Positions 34,578 to 45,531 of a stretch of 64,000 nt of DNA are shown here, piece after piece; position 1 is the stretch's first letter; each line of letters starts with the position of its first letter. Position numbers and translations under genes: made by a program. The DNA comes from Combretum micranthum (taxonomy: Eukaryota; Streptophyta; Magnoliopsida; Myrtales; Combretaceae). Under the pieces are notes generated by a model. That model made no database searches, was not told where the DNA came from, and saw only the letters and a list, made by a program, of their open reading frames with translations. The DNA is taken from NCBI GenBank assembly GCA_024138025.1, contig JAMXBD010000011.1:3149501-3213500 (forward strand), in the 5' to 3' direction.

Positions 34578-35062
34578 AGTGTGTGTTTAGTTAATATAAT
34601 TAGTGAATGTGTTATTTTATAAGTATATAGTATTATGAAATTAATATTATTGTTTGATATCTATAAATGTGTGTATAGTGTAATGAATGTGTGTGTCTTT
34701 TTCAATAACATGCATATGTTATGTTTAGAATTTAGTAAATTTACTTTTGAATTGTTTAGATGTATGACAGAAATTTTGGCCAATTTTGAACCACTTTTTA
34801 AGCTTAAATTCAACCCAAATGCATTTGAAATTTGCCCAAATTAATTCTAGGAAAAATGTACCCCTAATGGCTAAGTTTGGATGATAATTGACTGGTTTAG
34901 ACTTGTTTTTGACCTCTTTTTGGGCAGCCCTATTTTACCATCCGAATTTCATCTTCTTCTTCCTTTCTTTCTTTCTTCCTTTCTCATCCCAAATCTTTAA
35001 CACTAAGCAAGACTTTTACAAGCTTTAGGATTTGAATATCATTCCAGCCAAGATTTAGTCAT

Positions 35063-36589
35063 GTGAGTTTAATACAAACTTTATCTTTTATTTTATGTTC
35101 TATATTGAATTGTTTGTAAATGTTAGAATATATATGATTTTGAGGTGATAATTGGTGTGGGATTGAATTGGTGCATTAATGATAGTTTGAATGGGATTAA
35201 GTGGCTAATAGGGTGGTAGTTATATCATATAGGAGTATGATGTGTGGGGATGAGTATCTTGGAAGATTGAAGAATGAGTAGTAGAGATGTGAATTTGAAG
35301 TGTGATTGGTGTTTTGATGATTAGAAGTAGAATTCATGTTGTTAGTATGTTTGGATCATATACAAGCTTTAGAAAGTTTGGGACTAAGTTTGGAAATTTT
35401 TGAAAAATGAAAAAGTTGTATTAAATAGGGGAATCAAAAACATTTTCGTATAGGCTAAAATTGAACGTACGCCGGCATTTGGGGTTTCTATGCACCGGCC
35501 TAGAGGCGGTGTTGGAAGCCCACAGAATTGAATTCCTTAATACGGTCGAACACCGCCGGGCTTTCGCTAGAAAGGTCAGCCGGCGTTCATCCTTTCACAT
35601 TGTACGTCGGCTACTGGGAATCAAAGCCGCCGGCGTATAGGAGAGGCTGCCAGGTATCTGTGTAAGCGGCCGGTTTGCACCTCTCTGGACGTTTTGAAAA
35701 ATTTTGAATTTGGATTCTACGAGGCTCAAAGCCGCCGGCGTAGAATGAAGGCAGTCGGTTACCCTTAAGCGCTGCAGCATTGGCAGTGTTGTTAATTTTA
35801 TAGTATGAACACAGGCTCAAAGCCGCCGCGTATCCCTGCACTTTTGAATTTTTAAAACTTTCTTTAAAATTTTTCGAAGTTTGATATATGATCAATTACG
35901 TATTTGTTAAGCGATCTGATATAATAGGATGCTTAAATGCTTATTTATGACTTTGTATTAATTTATTTGGATTTCTTTGATATATTTATTTTTATACTAG
36001 TTAATTAGTGCTTAAGCTAAGTGTGAATTTAATATTGATTAAACAGTGATAGATCTCGCCTAGTCAACCCCGTTAACTCCGAGCTATCTCAGGTACGCAG
36101 TAACTTGCTGTCTCTTTGCTAGGGTAGGCATCAAAATCAAACTACTTTAAAATAAGAAAATACTATTGATATATGAGTGTTATTGTCGTTGTTTGCGTTG
36201 AATCTGGTTCGGAGAGCGGCACCCTGCTCAGATTGGGGGGTATGATTCTTTCTCGTTAATGGATAGAATTGTTTAGGAGATATGAGTATCGGCTACTCAT
36301 ACAACCCCCTGAGCGTCGTGATGCGTTACTCAGGATCCCCTAGTACGGGCTACGCGGGAGGTTGGGGCTGCCTAGTCTGTTTGAACAGTAGGGACCACTC
36401 AGGGAGGCAGACGAAATACTAGATCCTTATTGTCCTGAGTTTGAATACCTGTGTTGCTTACTAACTAAAGACTAATAATGAACAAGTGATTGTTGCACAG
36501 TGCATTTAGTTCAAGAATGTGTGATCACTTCGCATTTTGTATTCGTTACTTGTGTACTAGGCCTTTGGCTCATATTTTATCTATTTCAG
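35063..36589 (+). other. Candidate intron inside Gypsy2 5' LTR
   Basis: Donor-like CAT/GTGAGT and acceptor-like TATCTATTTCAG/GT flank 1.5 kb that includes the palindromic-word array. The 3' LTR (42743-44316) and Gypsy1 (5965-7848) keep the equivalent sites. Inferred, without transcript evidence. Confidence 0.35.
35463..35840 (+). repeat. TACGCCGGCG palindromic-word array, Gypsy2 5' LTR
   Basis: Recurring CGTACGCCGGC, AAAGCCGCCGGCGTA, GAGGCGGTGTTGG and GCAGTCGG words in both orientations. Several words are shortened relative to the 3' LTR copy at 43153-43550. Confidence 0.75.
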
Positions 36590-37064
36590 GTGATGATTCC
36601 GATGAGTTCTATACGAGTATGGGATACAGAACCGACTTTGAAGATTTTCTTGATGGGTTGGAGGATTAGAGATGACCATAGACTCAATGGACCCTATGAA
36701 TGTAATAGATTAGATATGATTCTTTTTGGTGATATTTAATTATAGTGTTAGTTGGATTGTGTTTTGAGAATTTTGTTAAGGCTTGTAAGAAGCCTTTGGA
36801 TGTAATATGTATATATATGTATGTATTTAGCTATTTAGAAATTGAGTTGTTACCTTTGCCAAAATGTGTGGTAGTATGCTTTGCTTAAGGTTTAAAAAAA
36901 AAAAAAAGATTTTATGTCCTATTGTATAATATATTTATGGAATTAGATAAACAATTACTCAAACAATTCCTTTAGGCAACCTTACATATAATCTTAGGGT
37001 TATATGTGGTTGGGGAACCGTTATCTCCTATTTCAAATATAGGGGTGATAGGGGTCCTTACAGT

Positions 37065-37076
37065 TGGTATCAGAGC
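37065..37076 (+). promoter_or_regulatory. Primer binding site (initiator tRNA-Met)
   Basis: TGGTATCAGAGC, two bases after the 5' LTR end, complementary to the 3' end of plant initiator tRNA-Met; the standard site for many plant gypsy elements. Confidence 0.92.
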
Positions 37077-37375
37077 TGAGTTTGATTAATTGCTTATCTA
37101 ATTGTAATGATTATTTAAGACTTGACCTAGACACATTAAGTAGTATAGAAAAGAATTAAGTTATCCAAATAGTTGTGTGTAATTTCCTTCTTGCTTGTTT
37201 TATATATTTGTTATTTGTTTCTTGTCTACTAATTGCTTATTGTTTGTTGATGACTTGTTGAATTGTTTGTTCATTTATGTATGAATGTAAATGTTAACTT
37301 GATAAGTTTTGCATGTGATTAGGAATTTAGATACATGTGTAAATGTGTGTTGAATATATCTATGCAATTGTAAAG

Positions 37376-38640
37376 ATGGACAGGTTGAGGAGGTCTACCA
37401 GGCAACATTCTGATAGAGAAAGTATGCCACACCACCACATCATGTCTACATTTTCCTACTTCATCTTCTACACCGAGCAGTGAGATACTCCATCGCCTGC
37501 ATCGGCTTCAGCTTCACAAATTCCTCCACCGACTCAGATTCCTCCACCTCCACCTATGCCACCCATTCCTCCTATGTCACAAGTACCTACTGGTGATCCG
37601 AACTCGATGTACAGTATGATGAGGGATATGATGGCCATGATGCAGCAATATCAGATGATGATGTATCAACAAACTCAGCATCTCATGCAGCAAGGTAACC
37701 AGCAAGGAATGAGATTAAATGAGGCTGCTCCTGTAAATGATCAATCCAACCAAATCAAATTACATGATTTTAGCAAGATGGTTTCGGAGTTTGATGGTAT
37801 TAGTAATGATCCTACAGTAGTGAAGGGTGGATAGAGAGCTTGAGAAAACATTTGCAGCCAGTAGAACCCGGAAGATAATAAAGTGGATTTAGCGGTTTAC
37901 ATGATGAAGAAAGAGGCTTATAATTGGTGGAGATTAAAAGTGGAAATCTACAATACCCATACCATGGAATGCATTCAAAGATATATTTTTCACTAAGTAT
38001 TTTCCGAATTCAGTAAGAGAAAGGATGATAGCTGATTGGTTGAACTTGAGACAAGGGAGCAAGACTATAGATGAATACTATGGTGAATTCTGTAGACTGT
38101 TGCGTTTTGCTGGAGGTGATTACGGGATGAAAGAATGAAAGTTCAGAAATTTCAGAATGGACTGAATGAAGAAATCCAAGTGAAGTGAAGAAATTTGAGT
38201 TGCATACCCTATCAGATACGGTGGCCAAAGCTTTGCTAATGGAGCAAATTCAGAACGATATAGAATTAGAAGAGCAAAGAGAGCTGCATTTCTGGGAAAG
38301 AGACCCGCTTCCACTTCATCCTATGATAGTTATCGAGGTGTTGGTAAAGGAAAGAAGCCATTTATGGGACGACAAGGAAATCAAAAGCCGACATATAAGC
38401 TCCTACACTTGCATTTGAAAAGAAATGTTTTAGGTGCTATGGTCCTCATGAGTGTCCGATTGCAAGTGGACTCCCAATGCATGTTTCTCATGTGGTCAAG
38501 TTGGGCATAAGTCTAGAGAGTGCAAGAATCCGAAACTACCACCGGTCTTTTGTGCATATTGCAAGCAAAGAGGGCATCACATTGCTAATTGCAAGGACCG
38601 ATATGTGAAGAGTGGAGTTGATGTAGAGAAGGGAAAGACA
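37376..38640 (+). pseudogene. Gypsy2 gag (broken)
   Basis: Probable start ATG at 37376 (MDRLRRSTRQ), soon frameshifted. The open piece 37556-37834 has a proline-rich start (MPPIPPMSQVP), a Met/Gln-rich stretch and LHDFSKMVSEFDGISNDP. The retrotransposon gag domain follows in other frames (AYNWWRL near 37915, WNAFKDIFFTKYFP near 37970, LRQGSKTIDEYYGEFCRL near 38048). Nucleocapsid-type knuckles: CFRCYGPHEC near 38430, CX2CX4HX4C CFSCGQVGHKSREC (from 38482) and CAYCKQRGHHIANC (from 38551). Several single-base shifts. Confidence 0.85.
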
Positions 38641-39010
38641 AATCCGAGGGTTTTCGCCTTACAGCAGATTGAGGACACACCCTCAGTAGACACTTTGGCA
38701 GGTATACTGAGTGTTGCTAATAGGGATGCATATGTGCTAATTGATACTGGAGCGACTCATGCTTGTATTTCTGAAAATTTTATGAATGATTGTGAGCTTG
38801 CCTCTGAATTGTTGATTGATCGTGTTATGTGTGTGACTACTCCGTTGGTGATTGAAAATAGCATCCTTGTGTGTGTAAAAGTATAAGTGTTGTGATTTCA
38901 AATGTGAACATGCCTATTGATTGATAGTAGTATTGCCTTTATCTGATTTTGATGTGATTTTGGGAATGAATTGGCTAAATCATTACAAGGTTACGATTGA
39001 TTGTAGTAAG
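38641..39010 (+). pseudogene. Gypsy2 protease
   Basis: VLIDTGATHACIS carries the aspartic protease D-T-G (codons 38743-38751), the active site of the retropepsin that processes gag-pol. The open frame running through the knuckles (38452-38886) ends with a shift near 38863, where VIENSILVCV compares with VIENRHPYVCK in Gypsy1. The linker FDVILGMNWLNHYKVTIDC follows from 38946. Truncated by frameshift. Confidence 0.85.
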
Positions 39011-39935
39011 GCGGAGTTAAGTTTTGGCTTGATTGAAGGGAGTTTCACATATAAATTGGAGAGGTTAAGACCTAGGAGTATGAAGTTTATGGAGCTATGG
39101 GAAAAACCAGTTGTGGCAGCTATAAATATTGAAGAAGTGGATATCAAAATGACGCCAATTGTGAATGAGTTTGTGGATGTATTTCCCGAGAAGTTACCTG
39201 GATTACCACCGGATCGGGAGATAGAGTTTGGAATTGAGGTATTGCCTGGAACGGTACCTATCTCTAAAGCTCCATATAGAATGGCTCCAGCTGAATTGAA
39301 AGAGTTGAAGTTACAATTGCAAGAGTTACAAGATTTGGGCTTTATCAGACCGAGTATATCGCCCTGGGGTGCTCCTGTGCTGTTTGTCAAGAAGAAAGAT
39401 GAAAGTTTACGCATGTGTATTGATTACGGGAATTGAACCGAGTTACTATTAAGAACAAATACCCTTTACCTAGGATCGATGATTTGTTCGATCAGTTAAA
39501 GGGAGCCACAGTGTTTTCTAAGATCGACTTGAGATCAGGATATTATCAACTCAAGATCAAATCGCAAGATATTCAGAAGACTTTCGAACTCGGTATGGAC
39601 ACTTCGAGTTTTTGGTGATGCCTTTTGGGTTAACCAATGCTCCAGCCGCATTCATGGATTTGATGAATAGAGTCTTCAAGGATTATCTGGATTCATTTGT
39701 CATAGTATTCATTGATGATATTCTGATATATTCTCGGAACAAGGAAGAGCATCGAGAGCATTTAAGACTTGTGTTACGAAAACTCCGAGAGAAGAAACTC
39801 TATGCGAAATTTAACAAGTGTCAGTTTTGGTTGGAAGAAATATCCTTTCTTGGACATATTATCTCAAAGGAAGGTATTTCGGTTGATCCAATGAAGATTG
39901 AAGCCATTTTGAAATGGGCAAGCCTACTAATGTGA
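38921..39935 (+). pseudogene. Gypsy2 reverse transcriptase
   Basis: Three open pieces. 38921-39436: [37 protein letters not shown], ending at a one-base loss after MCIDYG (RKLN expected). 39433-39618: [16 protein letters not shown] and [14 protein letters not shown]. 39612-39935: [12 protein letters not shown] and [10 protein letters not shown], with the YxDD-type catalytic pair (D35 and D36 of this piece, near 39714-39719), then thumb sequences. Shifts separate the pieces; otherwise the RT motifs are complete. It would copy element RNA to DNA if repaired by nature, but as read it is inactive. Confidence 0.9.
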
Positions 39936-40381
39936 GTGAGATTAGAAGTTTCCTTGGATTAGCTGGATACTACCGAAGGTTTGTTGAAGGATTTTCGAAA
40001 CTTGCATCTCCATTAACAAAGTTGACACGGAAAATACTAAGTATGTGTGGGATGACAAGTGAGAGGAGTTTTAAAGAGTTGAAAGAAAGATTGATATCAG
40101 CTCCTATTTTGGCATTGCCTGTTAGTGGAAAGGAATTTGAAGTTTTAGTGATGTCTATCCAAGGACTCGGTTGTGTTCTCATGCAAGATGGAAAAGTTAT
40201 AGCTTATGCATCAAGGCAACTAAAACCCCATGAGAAGAATTACCCGGTGCATGATCTTGAATTGGCAGCAGTGATTCTCGCATTGAAACTTTGGAGACAT
40301 TATTTGTTTGGAGAGAAATGCAAGATCTACACGGATCACAAGAGTTTGAAATACATATTCACACAGAAGAACTTAATATGA
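39914..40381 (+). pseudogene. Gypsy2 RT connection and RNase H
   Basis: Open for 155 codons: [18 protein letters not shown], then RNase H with [21 protein letters not shown] and [11 protein letters not shown]. The segment equivalent to [12 protein letters not shown] of Gypsy1 reads [11 protein letters not shown] here: a net 3-base loss removes the first catalytic aspartate while keeping frame. Two compensating shifts also alter the sequence after TRK (about 40030-40070). The frame is lost again at 40381. Confidence 0.88.
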
Positions 40382-40449
40382 GGCAAAGAAGATGGCTTGA
40401 GTTGATTAAAGATTATGATGTGGAAATACTTTATCATCCTGGAAAGCTA

Positions 40450-41463
40450 ATGTAGTAGCGGATGCACTCAGTAGGAAGAAGCAAATGGATGATGTGACTT
40501 TGATTTCTAGCCAAAGAGAATTCAGATGGATTTCATGAAGTTAGAACTTGAGGTTACATTAGAGCAAGTTGATGTGATATTGGCTCAATTATCCTTGCAA
40601 CCGACAATTTTGGAAAGGATTAAACAAGTCCAAAAGCAAGATGATGAAGTTAAAAGAATAAAGATAGCCATTGGAGAAGGGAAGAGAAAAGAGTTGAGAA
40701 TTGATGAGGATGAAGTTATTAGATATGGGAATCGACTTTTTGTGCCATATGAGTTGAGAGAAGAAATCCTGAAGGAAGCTCATTCATCTTCATATTCGAT
40801 CCACCCGGGAACCACCAAAATGTATAGAGATTTGAAGAAAAATTTATGGTGGGAAGGTTTGAAGAGAGATATTGCTCATATGTATCCAAGTGTTTGACTT
40901 GTCAACAAATAAAAATCGAGCATCAACGACCCGGAGGAGAACTTCGACCTTTATCCATACCTGAATGGAAATGGGATGATATTACCATGGATTTCATATC
41001 GGCTTTACCCAAGACTATTGCCAAACATGAAGTTATTTGGGTAATCGTGGATAGATTAACGAAATCGGCTCATTTCATACCTTTGAGAGTTGGAGATTCC
41101 TTAGAAAGAATGGCACATATCTATATCAAAGAAATAGTGAGATTACATGGGATTCCGAAGACAATTACTTCTGATCGAGATTCTCGCTTTGTCAGCCGGT
41201 TTTGGAAAAGTCTACATGCCGCTTTAGGTACTCAACTTCAGTTTAGTACTGCATTTCATCCACAGACAGACGGGCAATCGGAAAGAACGATTCAAATCTT
41301 GGAAGATATGCTTAGAGCATGTGCTCTAGATTTTGGCAATAAGTGGGATACTTATTTGCCACTTGTTGAATTTGCCTACAACAATAGTTTCCAAGTAACA
41401 ATTCAGATGGCACCCTATGAAGCGCTTTATGGTAAAATGCAGATCTCCAATACATTGGGATGA
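40450..41463 (+). pseudogene. Gypsy2 integrase
   Basis: Piece 40526-40897 holds the start and the zinc-binding histidines (EAHSSSYSIHPGTTKMY). Piece 40846-41463 (205 codons) holds the cysteines (CLTCQQIK) and the complete catalytic core: D49 (TMDF), D110 (TSDRDSRF) and E146 (GQSER), giving the D-x60-D-x35-E spacing of retroviral-type integrases. A one-base shift near 40880 separates the two, and another near 41435 breaks the frame after ALYG. The core itself is intact. Confidence 0.9.
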
Positions 41464-42011
41464 AGTTGAGAAAGAGTTATTTTGGGTCCAGAATTGGTAC
41501 AACAAGCAGTGGATAAAATCCAAGTAGTTAAGCAAAGGATGAAAACGGCTCAAGATCGGTATAAAAGCTATGCCGACATGAGGAGAAGACCATTGGAGTT
41601 TGAAGTGGGTGATCATGTGTTTCTTAAATTTCTCCAACAAAAGGGATTATTAGATTTGGAGCTAGAGGCAAATTGAATCCAAGGTACATTGGTCCGTATG
41701 AGATTCTAGAAAGAATTGGACCATTAGCTTATCGATTGGCTCTACACCAAATTTTCGGAAGTGCATGATGTATTCCATGTGTCACAACTTCGAAAGTGTA
41801 TATCAGATCCCGAAGCTATCATTTCTACACATCAACCGGAGTTCAACCAAATTTGAGCAAGTGGAGAAACCGATCAAAGTCTTGGATAGAATTGATAAAG
41901 TGTTGAGGAGAAAAGTAATTCCTTATGTGAAGGTTTTGTGGACTGGACAAACCGAGAGGGACACAACGTGGGACCGAGAATGAAATGAAGCAAAAGTACC
42001 CTGAGTTATTT
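41464..42011 (+). pseudogene. Gypsy2 integrase C-terminus and chromodomain-like tail
   Basis: Open pieces at 41482-41676 (PELVQQAVDKIQVVKQRMKT, FEVGDHVFLK) and 41765-41983. The second covers VHDVFHVSQLRK in a neighbouring frame, then VEKPIKVLDRIDKVLRRK and IPYVKVLWTGQTERDTTW, the aromatic/charged pattern of plant chromovirus chromodomains, which are thought to guide integration to marked chromatin. The end (KYPELFEF) runs into copied flanking DNA at 42014. Confidence 0.75.
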
Positions 42012-42013
42012 GA

Positions 42014-42173
42014 ATTTTAAGTTGGGTTTTAAAGAGCCGGGAACACCTAACTCGGAATGGAGGGGTAAATCCATTCAAACATATGATTTCCGGTAGATCA
42101 TATGTATTGCTTGATCACTTGCTTGATGCATTCATATGCTTGATTAATAACTTGCTTGAAATTATTTATACAA
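42014..42173 (+). repeat. 160-bp copy of Gypsy2's own 5' flank, placed before the 3' LTR
   Basis: Bases 42014-42173 match 34335-34494 (LTR A sequence just outside the 5' LTR) base for base, including tacaa. In Gypsy1 the equivalent place holds about 50 bp ending in a polypurine tract. The copy runs directly into the 3' LTR. Confidence 0.92.
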
Positions 42174-44795
42174 TGAAATAGCCATGAATTCCTTAAACTA
42201 TACATTAATGTGTTATTGGAATAATATATATATATATATATATGGTGTGTGTGTGTGTGTTTAGTTAATATAATTAGTGAATGTGTTATTTTATAAGTGT
42301 ATAGTATTATGAAATTAATATTATTGTTTGATATCTATAAATGTGTGTATAGTGTAATGAATGTGTGTGTCTTTTTCAAATTAATATGCATGTGTTATGT
42401 TTAGAATTTAGTAAATTTACTTTTGAATTGTTTAGATGTATGACAGAAATTTTGGCCAATTTTAAACCCACTTTTAAAGCTTAAATTCAACCCAAATGCA
42501 TTTGAAATTTGCCTAAATTAATTCTAGGACAAATGTACCCCTAATGGCTAAGTTTGGATGATAATTGACTTGGTTTAGACTTGTTTTTGACCTCTTTTTG
42601 GGCCCTATTTACCATCCGAATTTTCATCTTTTTTCTTTCTTTCTTTATTTCTTCCTTTCTCATCCCAAAATCTTTGACCCTAAGCCAAGACTTATTACAA
42701 GCTTTAGGATTTGAATATCATTCCAAGCCAAGATTTAGTCATGTGAGTTTAATACAAACTTTATCTTTTATTTTATGTTCTATATTGAATTGTTTATAAA
42801 TGTTAGAATATATATGATTTTGAGGTGATAATTGGTGTGGGATTGAATTGGTGCATTGATGATAGTTTGAATGGGATTAAGTGGCTAATGGGGTGGTAGT
42901 ATATATCTTATAGGAGTGTGGATGTGTGGGGATGAGTATTTTGGAAGATTGAAGAATGAGTAGTAGAGATGTGAATTTGAAGGGTGATTGGTGTTTTGAT
43001 GATTAGAAGTAAAATTCATGTTGTTAGGATAGTATTTGGATCATATAACAAGCTTTAGAAAGTTTGGACTAAGTTTGGAAAATTTTTGAAAAATGAACAA
43101 GTTGTATTAAAACAGGGGAAATCAAAAATATTTTCGTATAGGCTAAAATTTGAACGTACGCCGGCATCTTGGGTTTCTATGCCGCCGGCCTAGAGGCGGT
43201 GTTGGAAGCCCATAGAATTAAATTTCTTAAGGCCGATCGAACACCGCCAGCTTTCCCTAGAAAAGTCAGCCAGCGTTCGTCCTTTCACATTGTACGCCGG
43301 CTACTAGGAATCAAAGCCACCGGCGTATAGGGAGAGGCTGCCGGCGTATCTGTGTAAGCAGCCGGTTTGCACCTCTCTAGATGTTTTGAAAAATTTTGAA
43401 TTTGGATTCTACGTCAGCTCAAAGCCGCCAATGTAGAATGAAGGCAGTCGGCGTAGCCTTAAGCGCTGCCAGCGTTGGCCGTGTTAATTTTCATAGTATT
43501 GAACACCGGCTCAAAGCCGCCGGCTTTGGATGCCGGCGTATCCCTTACACTTTTAAATTTTTAAAACTTTCTTTAAAATTTTCCGAAGTTTAATATATGA
43601 TCAATTACGTATTTGTTGAGCGATCTAGGATATAATAGGATGCTTAAATGCTTTATTATGACTTTGTATTAATTTATTTGGATTTCTTTGATATATTTTT
43701 ATTTTATACTAGTTAATTAGTGCTTAAGCTAAGTGTGAATTTAATATTGATTAAACAGTGATAGATCCTCACCCAGTCAACCCCGTTAACTCCCGAGCTA
43801 TCTCAAATACGCAGTAACTTGTCTGTCTCTTTGCTAGGGTAGGCATCAAAATCAAACTACTTTAAGATAAGAAAATACTATTGATATATGAGTGTTGATT
43901 GTCGTTGTTTGCCGTTGAATCTGGTTCGGAGAGCGGCGCCCTGCTCAGATTGGGGGCAGGGTACTTTCTCGTTAATGGATAGAATTGTTTAGGAGATATG
44001 AGTATCCGAGCTGCTCATATCAACCCCTTGAGTATCGTGATGCGTTACTCAAAATCCCCTAGTATTACGGGCTACGCCGGAAGGTGGGGCTGCCTAGTCT
44101 GTATGAACAGTAGGAACCACTCAGGGAGGCGGACGTAATACTAGATCCTTATTGTCCGGAGTTTGAATACTCCCGTGTTGTCTTACTAACTAAAGACATA
44201 ATAATGAACAAGTGATTGTTGCATAGTGCATTTAGTCCAAGAATGTGTGATCCACTTCGCATTTTGTATTCGTTACTTGTGTACTGGGCCTTTAGCTCAT
44301 ATTTTATCTATTTCAGGTGATGATTCCGATGAGTTCTATACGAGTATGGGGTACAGAACTGACTTTGAAGATTTTCTTGATGGGTTGGAGGATTAGAGAT
44401 GACCATGGACTCAATGGACCCCTATGAATGTAATAGATTAGATATGATTCTTTTTGGTTGATAATGTAATTATAGTGTTAGTTGGGTTGTGTTTTGAGGA
44501 TTTTGGTTAAGGCTTGTAAGAAGCCTTTGGATGTAATATGTATATATATGGATGTATTTAGCTATTTAGAAGTTAAGTTGTTCCCTTTGCCAAAATGTGT
44601 GGTAGTATCACTTTGCTTAAGGATTTAAAAAAAAATGATTTTATGTCTCCTATTGTATAATATATTTATGGAATTAGATAAACAATTACTCAAACAATTC
44701 CTTTAGGCAACCTTACATATAATCTTTGGGGTTATATGTGGTTGGAGAACTGTTATCTCCAATTTCAAATATAGAAGTGATAGCGGGTCCTTACA
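42174..44795 (+). repeat. Gypsy2 3' LTR
   Basis: TGAAATAGCC…GGTCCTTACA, followed by tacaa. The (AT)n(GT)n tract is at 42224-42260, donor-like CAT/GTGAGT at 42743, GC-rich palindromic array at 43153-43550, box GTGTACTGGGCCTTTAGCTCAT (44279-44300) and CTATTTCAG at 44308-44316. It differs from the 5' LTR at many positions, mostly small indels. Confidence 0.92.
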
Positions 44796-45531
44796 TACAA
44801 GTACGTTGATTTAGGAATATTCTCACTAAGCTAGTTATGCTTATACTTCGATAGACCTTTGTTGTATCAAGTCCAATATCTTTTATGCCCGAAGATTTCA
44901 TATACGCGAGAAGGATGATGTATTAAGAAGCTTTTGGAAATCTTTTGAAGATCTTAGGTTAAATATCCTTTAATGTCTTATGATGTTAGTATTATTTTGT
45001 GGTGAGAAAGATTAAGTTGATATTATAATTGTTTAGAGAATTACAGGAGAAAACCCCTAAGATGATGTATGGACTTTATCCTATTAATGATAAATTGGAT
45101 GATTATTTAGATTCTTGTATGTTATATATACTATCTCAAATTATACATCCCACCGGTGTCTCCTATTGTTGTGATAGACGCCTTATATATGGTGTTGAAA
45201 ACTTTTGCATGACTTTAGGAAGTCATTCTTAAGTTTTAATACCGTATGTGGCGGATTGCCACGTTTAGGATACCCTTCGGGGCGTGACAAGTCTCGTTTA
45301 TGGTTCACAATTGTTACGCATCTCTACTTATCTCAATCTACACTACAATCTGGCTTAATTGGTCCCATAAACATGAACTAGATCGTATTACTTCTCTTTG
45401 AGCCTAAATAGACATTATCCCGATATCGTTTTCCCTATCAGTAATCTACTAAGCCATTAACAATTGCCTACACACTTAACTACTGTACTGGTATTGTCTT
45501 GCAAGTTTGTTGCTCCTCGGATCAGATTAAA

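Larger units (their letters stand above)
34495..37062 (+). repeat. Gypsy2 5' LTR
   Basis: TGAAATAGCC…GGTCCTTACA. It begins with an (AT)n(GT)n tract near 34546-34580. Donor-like CAT/GTGAGT at 35063, TACGCCGGC array 35463-35840, box GTGTACTAGGCCTTTGGCTCAT (36552-36573), acceptor-like CTATTTCAG ending 36589. Compared with the 3' LTR it carries many 1-3 base deletions, notably in the GC-rich array. Confidence 0.92.
34495..44795 (+). mobile_element. Gypsy2: full-length Ty3/gypsy chromovirus-like retrotransposon, TSD tacaa
   Basis: 10.3 kb. tacaa lies at 34490-34494 and 44796-44800. 5' LTR 34495-37062; primer site 37065-37076; gag, protease, RT, RNase H, integrase and chromodomain-like tail; 3' LTR 42174-44795. 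Integrase after RNase H places it in Ty3/gypsy. A VKVLWTGQTERDTTW tail and large LTRs suggest a chromovirus, possibly Tekay/Del (inference). It has many frameshifts, a missing RNase H aspartate, and no polypurine tract, so it cannot move on its own. It is inserted in LTR A. Confidence 0.93.
27498..45289 (+). mobile_element. Solo LTR A (about 4.2 kb net), TSD agtct, split by B and Gypsy2
   Basis: Starts TGTAAGCCCCTG at 27498 and ends TTCGGGGCGTGACA at 45289, with agtct at 27493-27497 and 45290-45294. After removing B (28113-31358) and Gypsy2 (34495-44795) the parts join into one LTR collinear with C. The TATAAATA box is at 31658-31665, a CT/A-rich leader follows, donor-like TTAG/GTAAAA at 31849, conserved hairpins at 32155-32253, box TCTCACTAAGCTAG at 44821-44834. 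No coding sequence or internal domain. Confidence 0.9.

Noticed and set aside
36500..36739. 79-codon open frame in the Gypsy2 5' LTR
   Set aside because: Lies in the LTR, disrupted in the 3' LTR and Gypsy1; not a conserved protein.
27498..45289. A and B as the two LTRs of a single element
   Set aside because: Each has its own perfect 5-bp duplication and B sits inside A's U3; the sequence between is not an internal domain.
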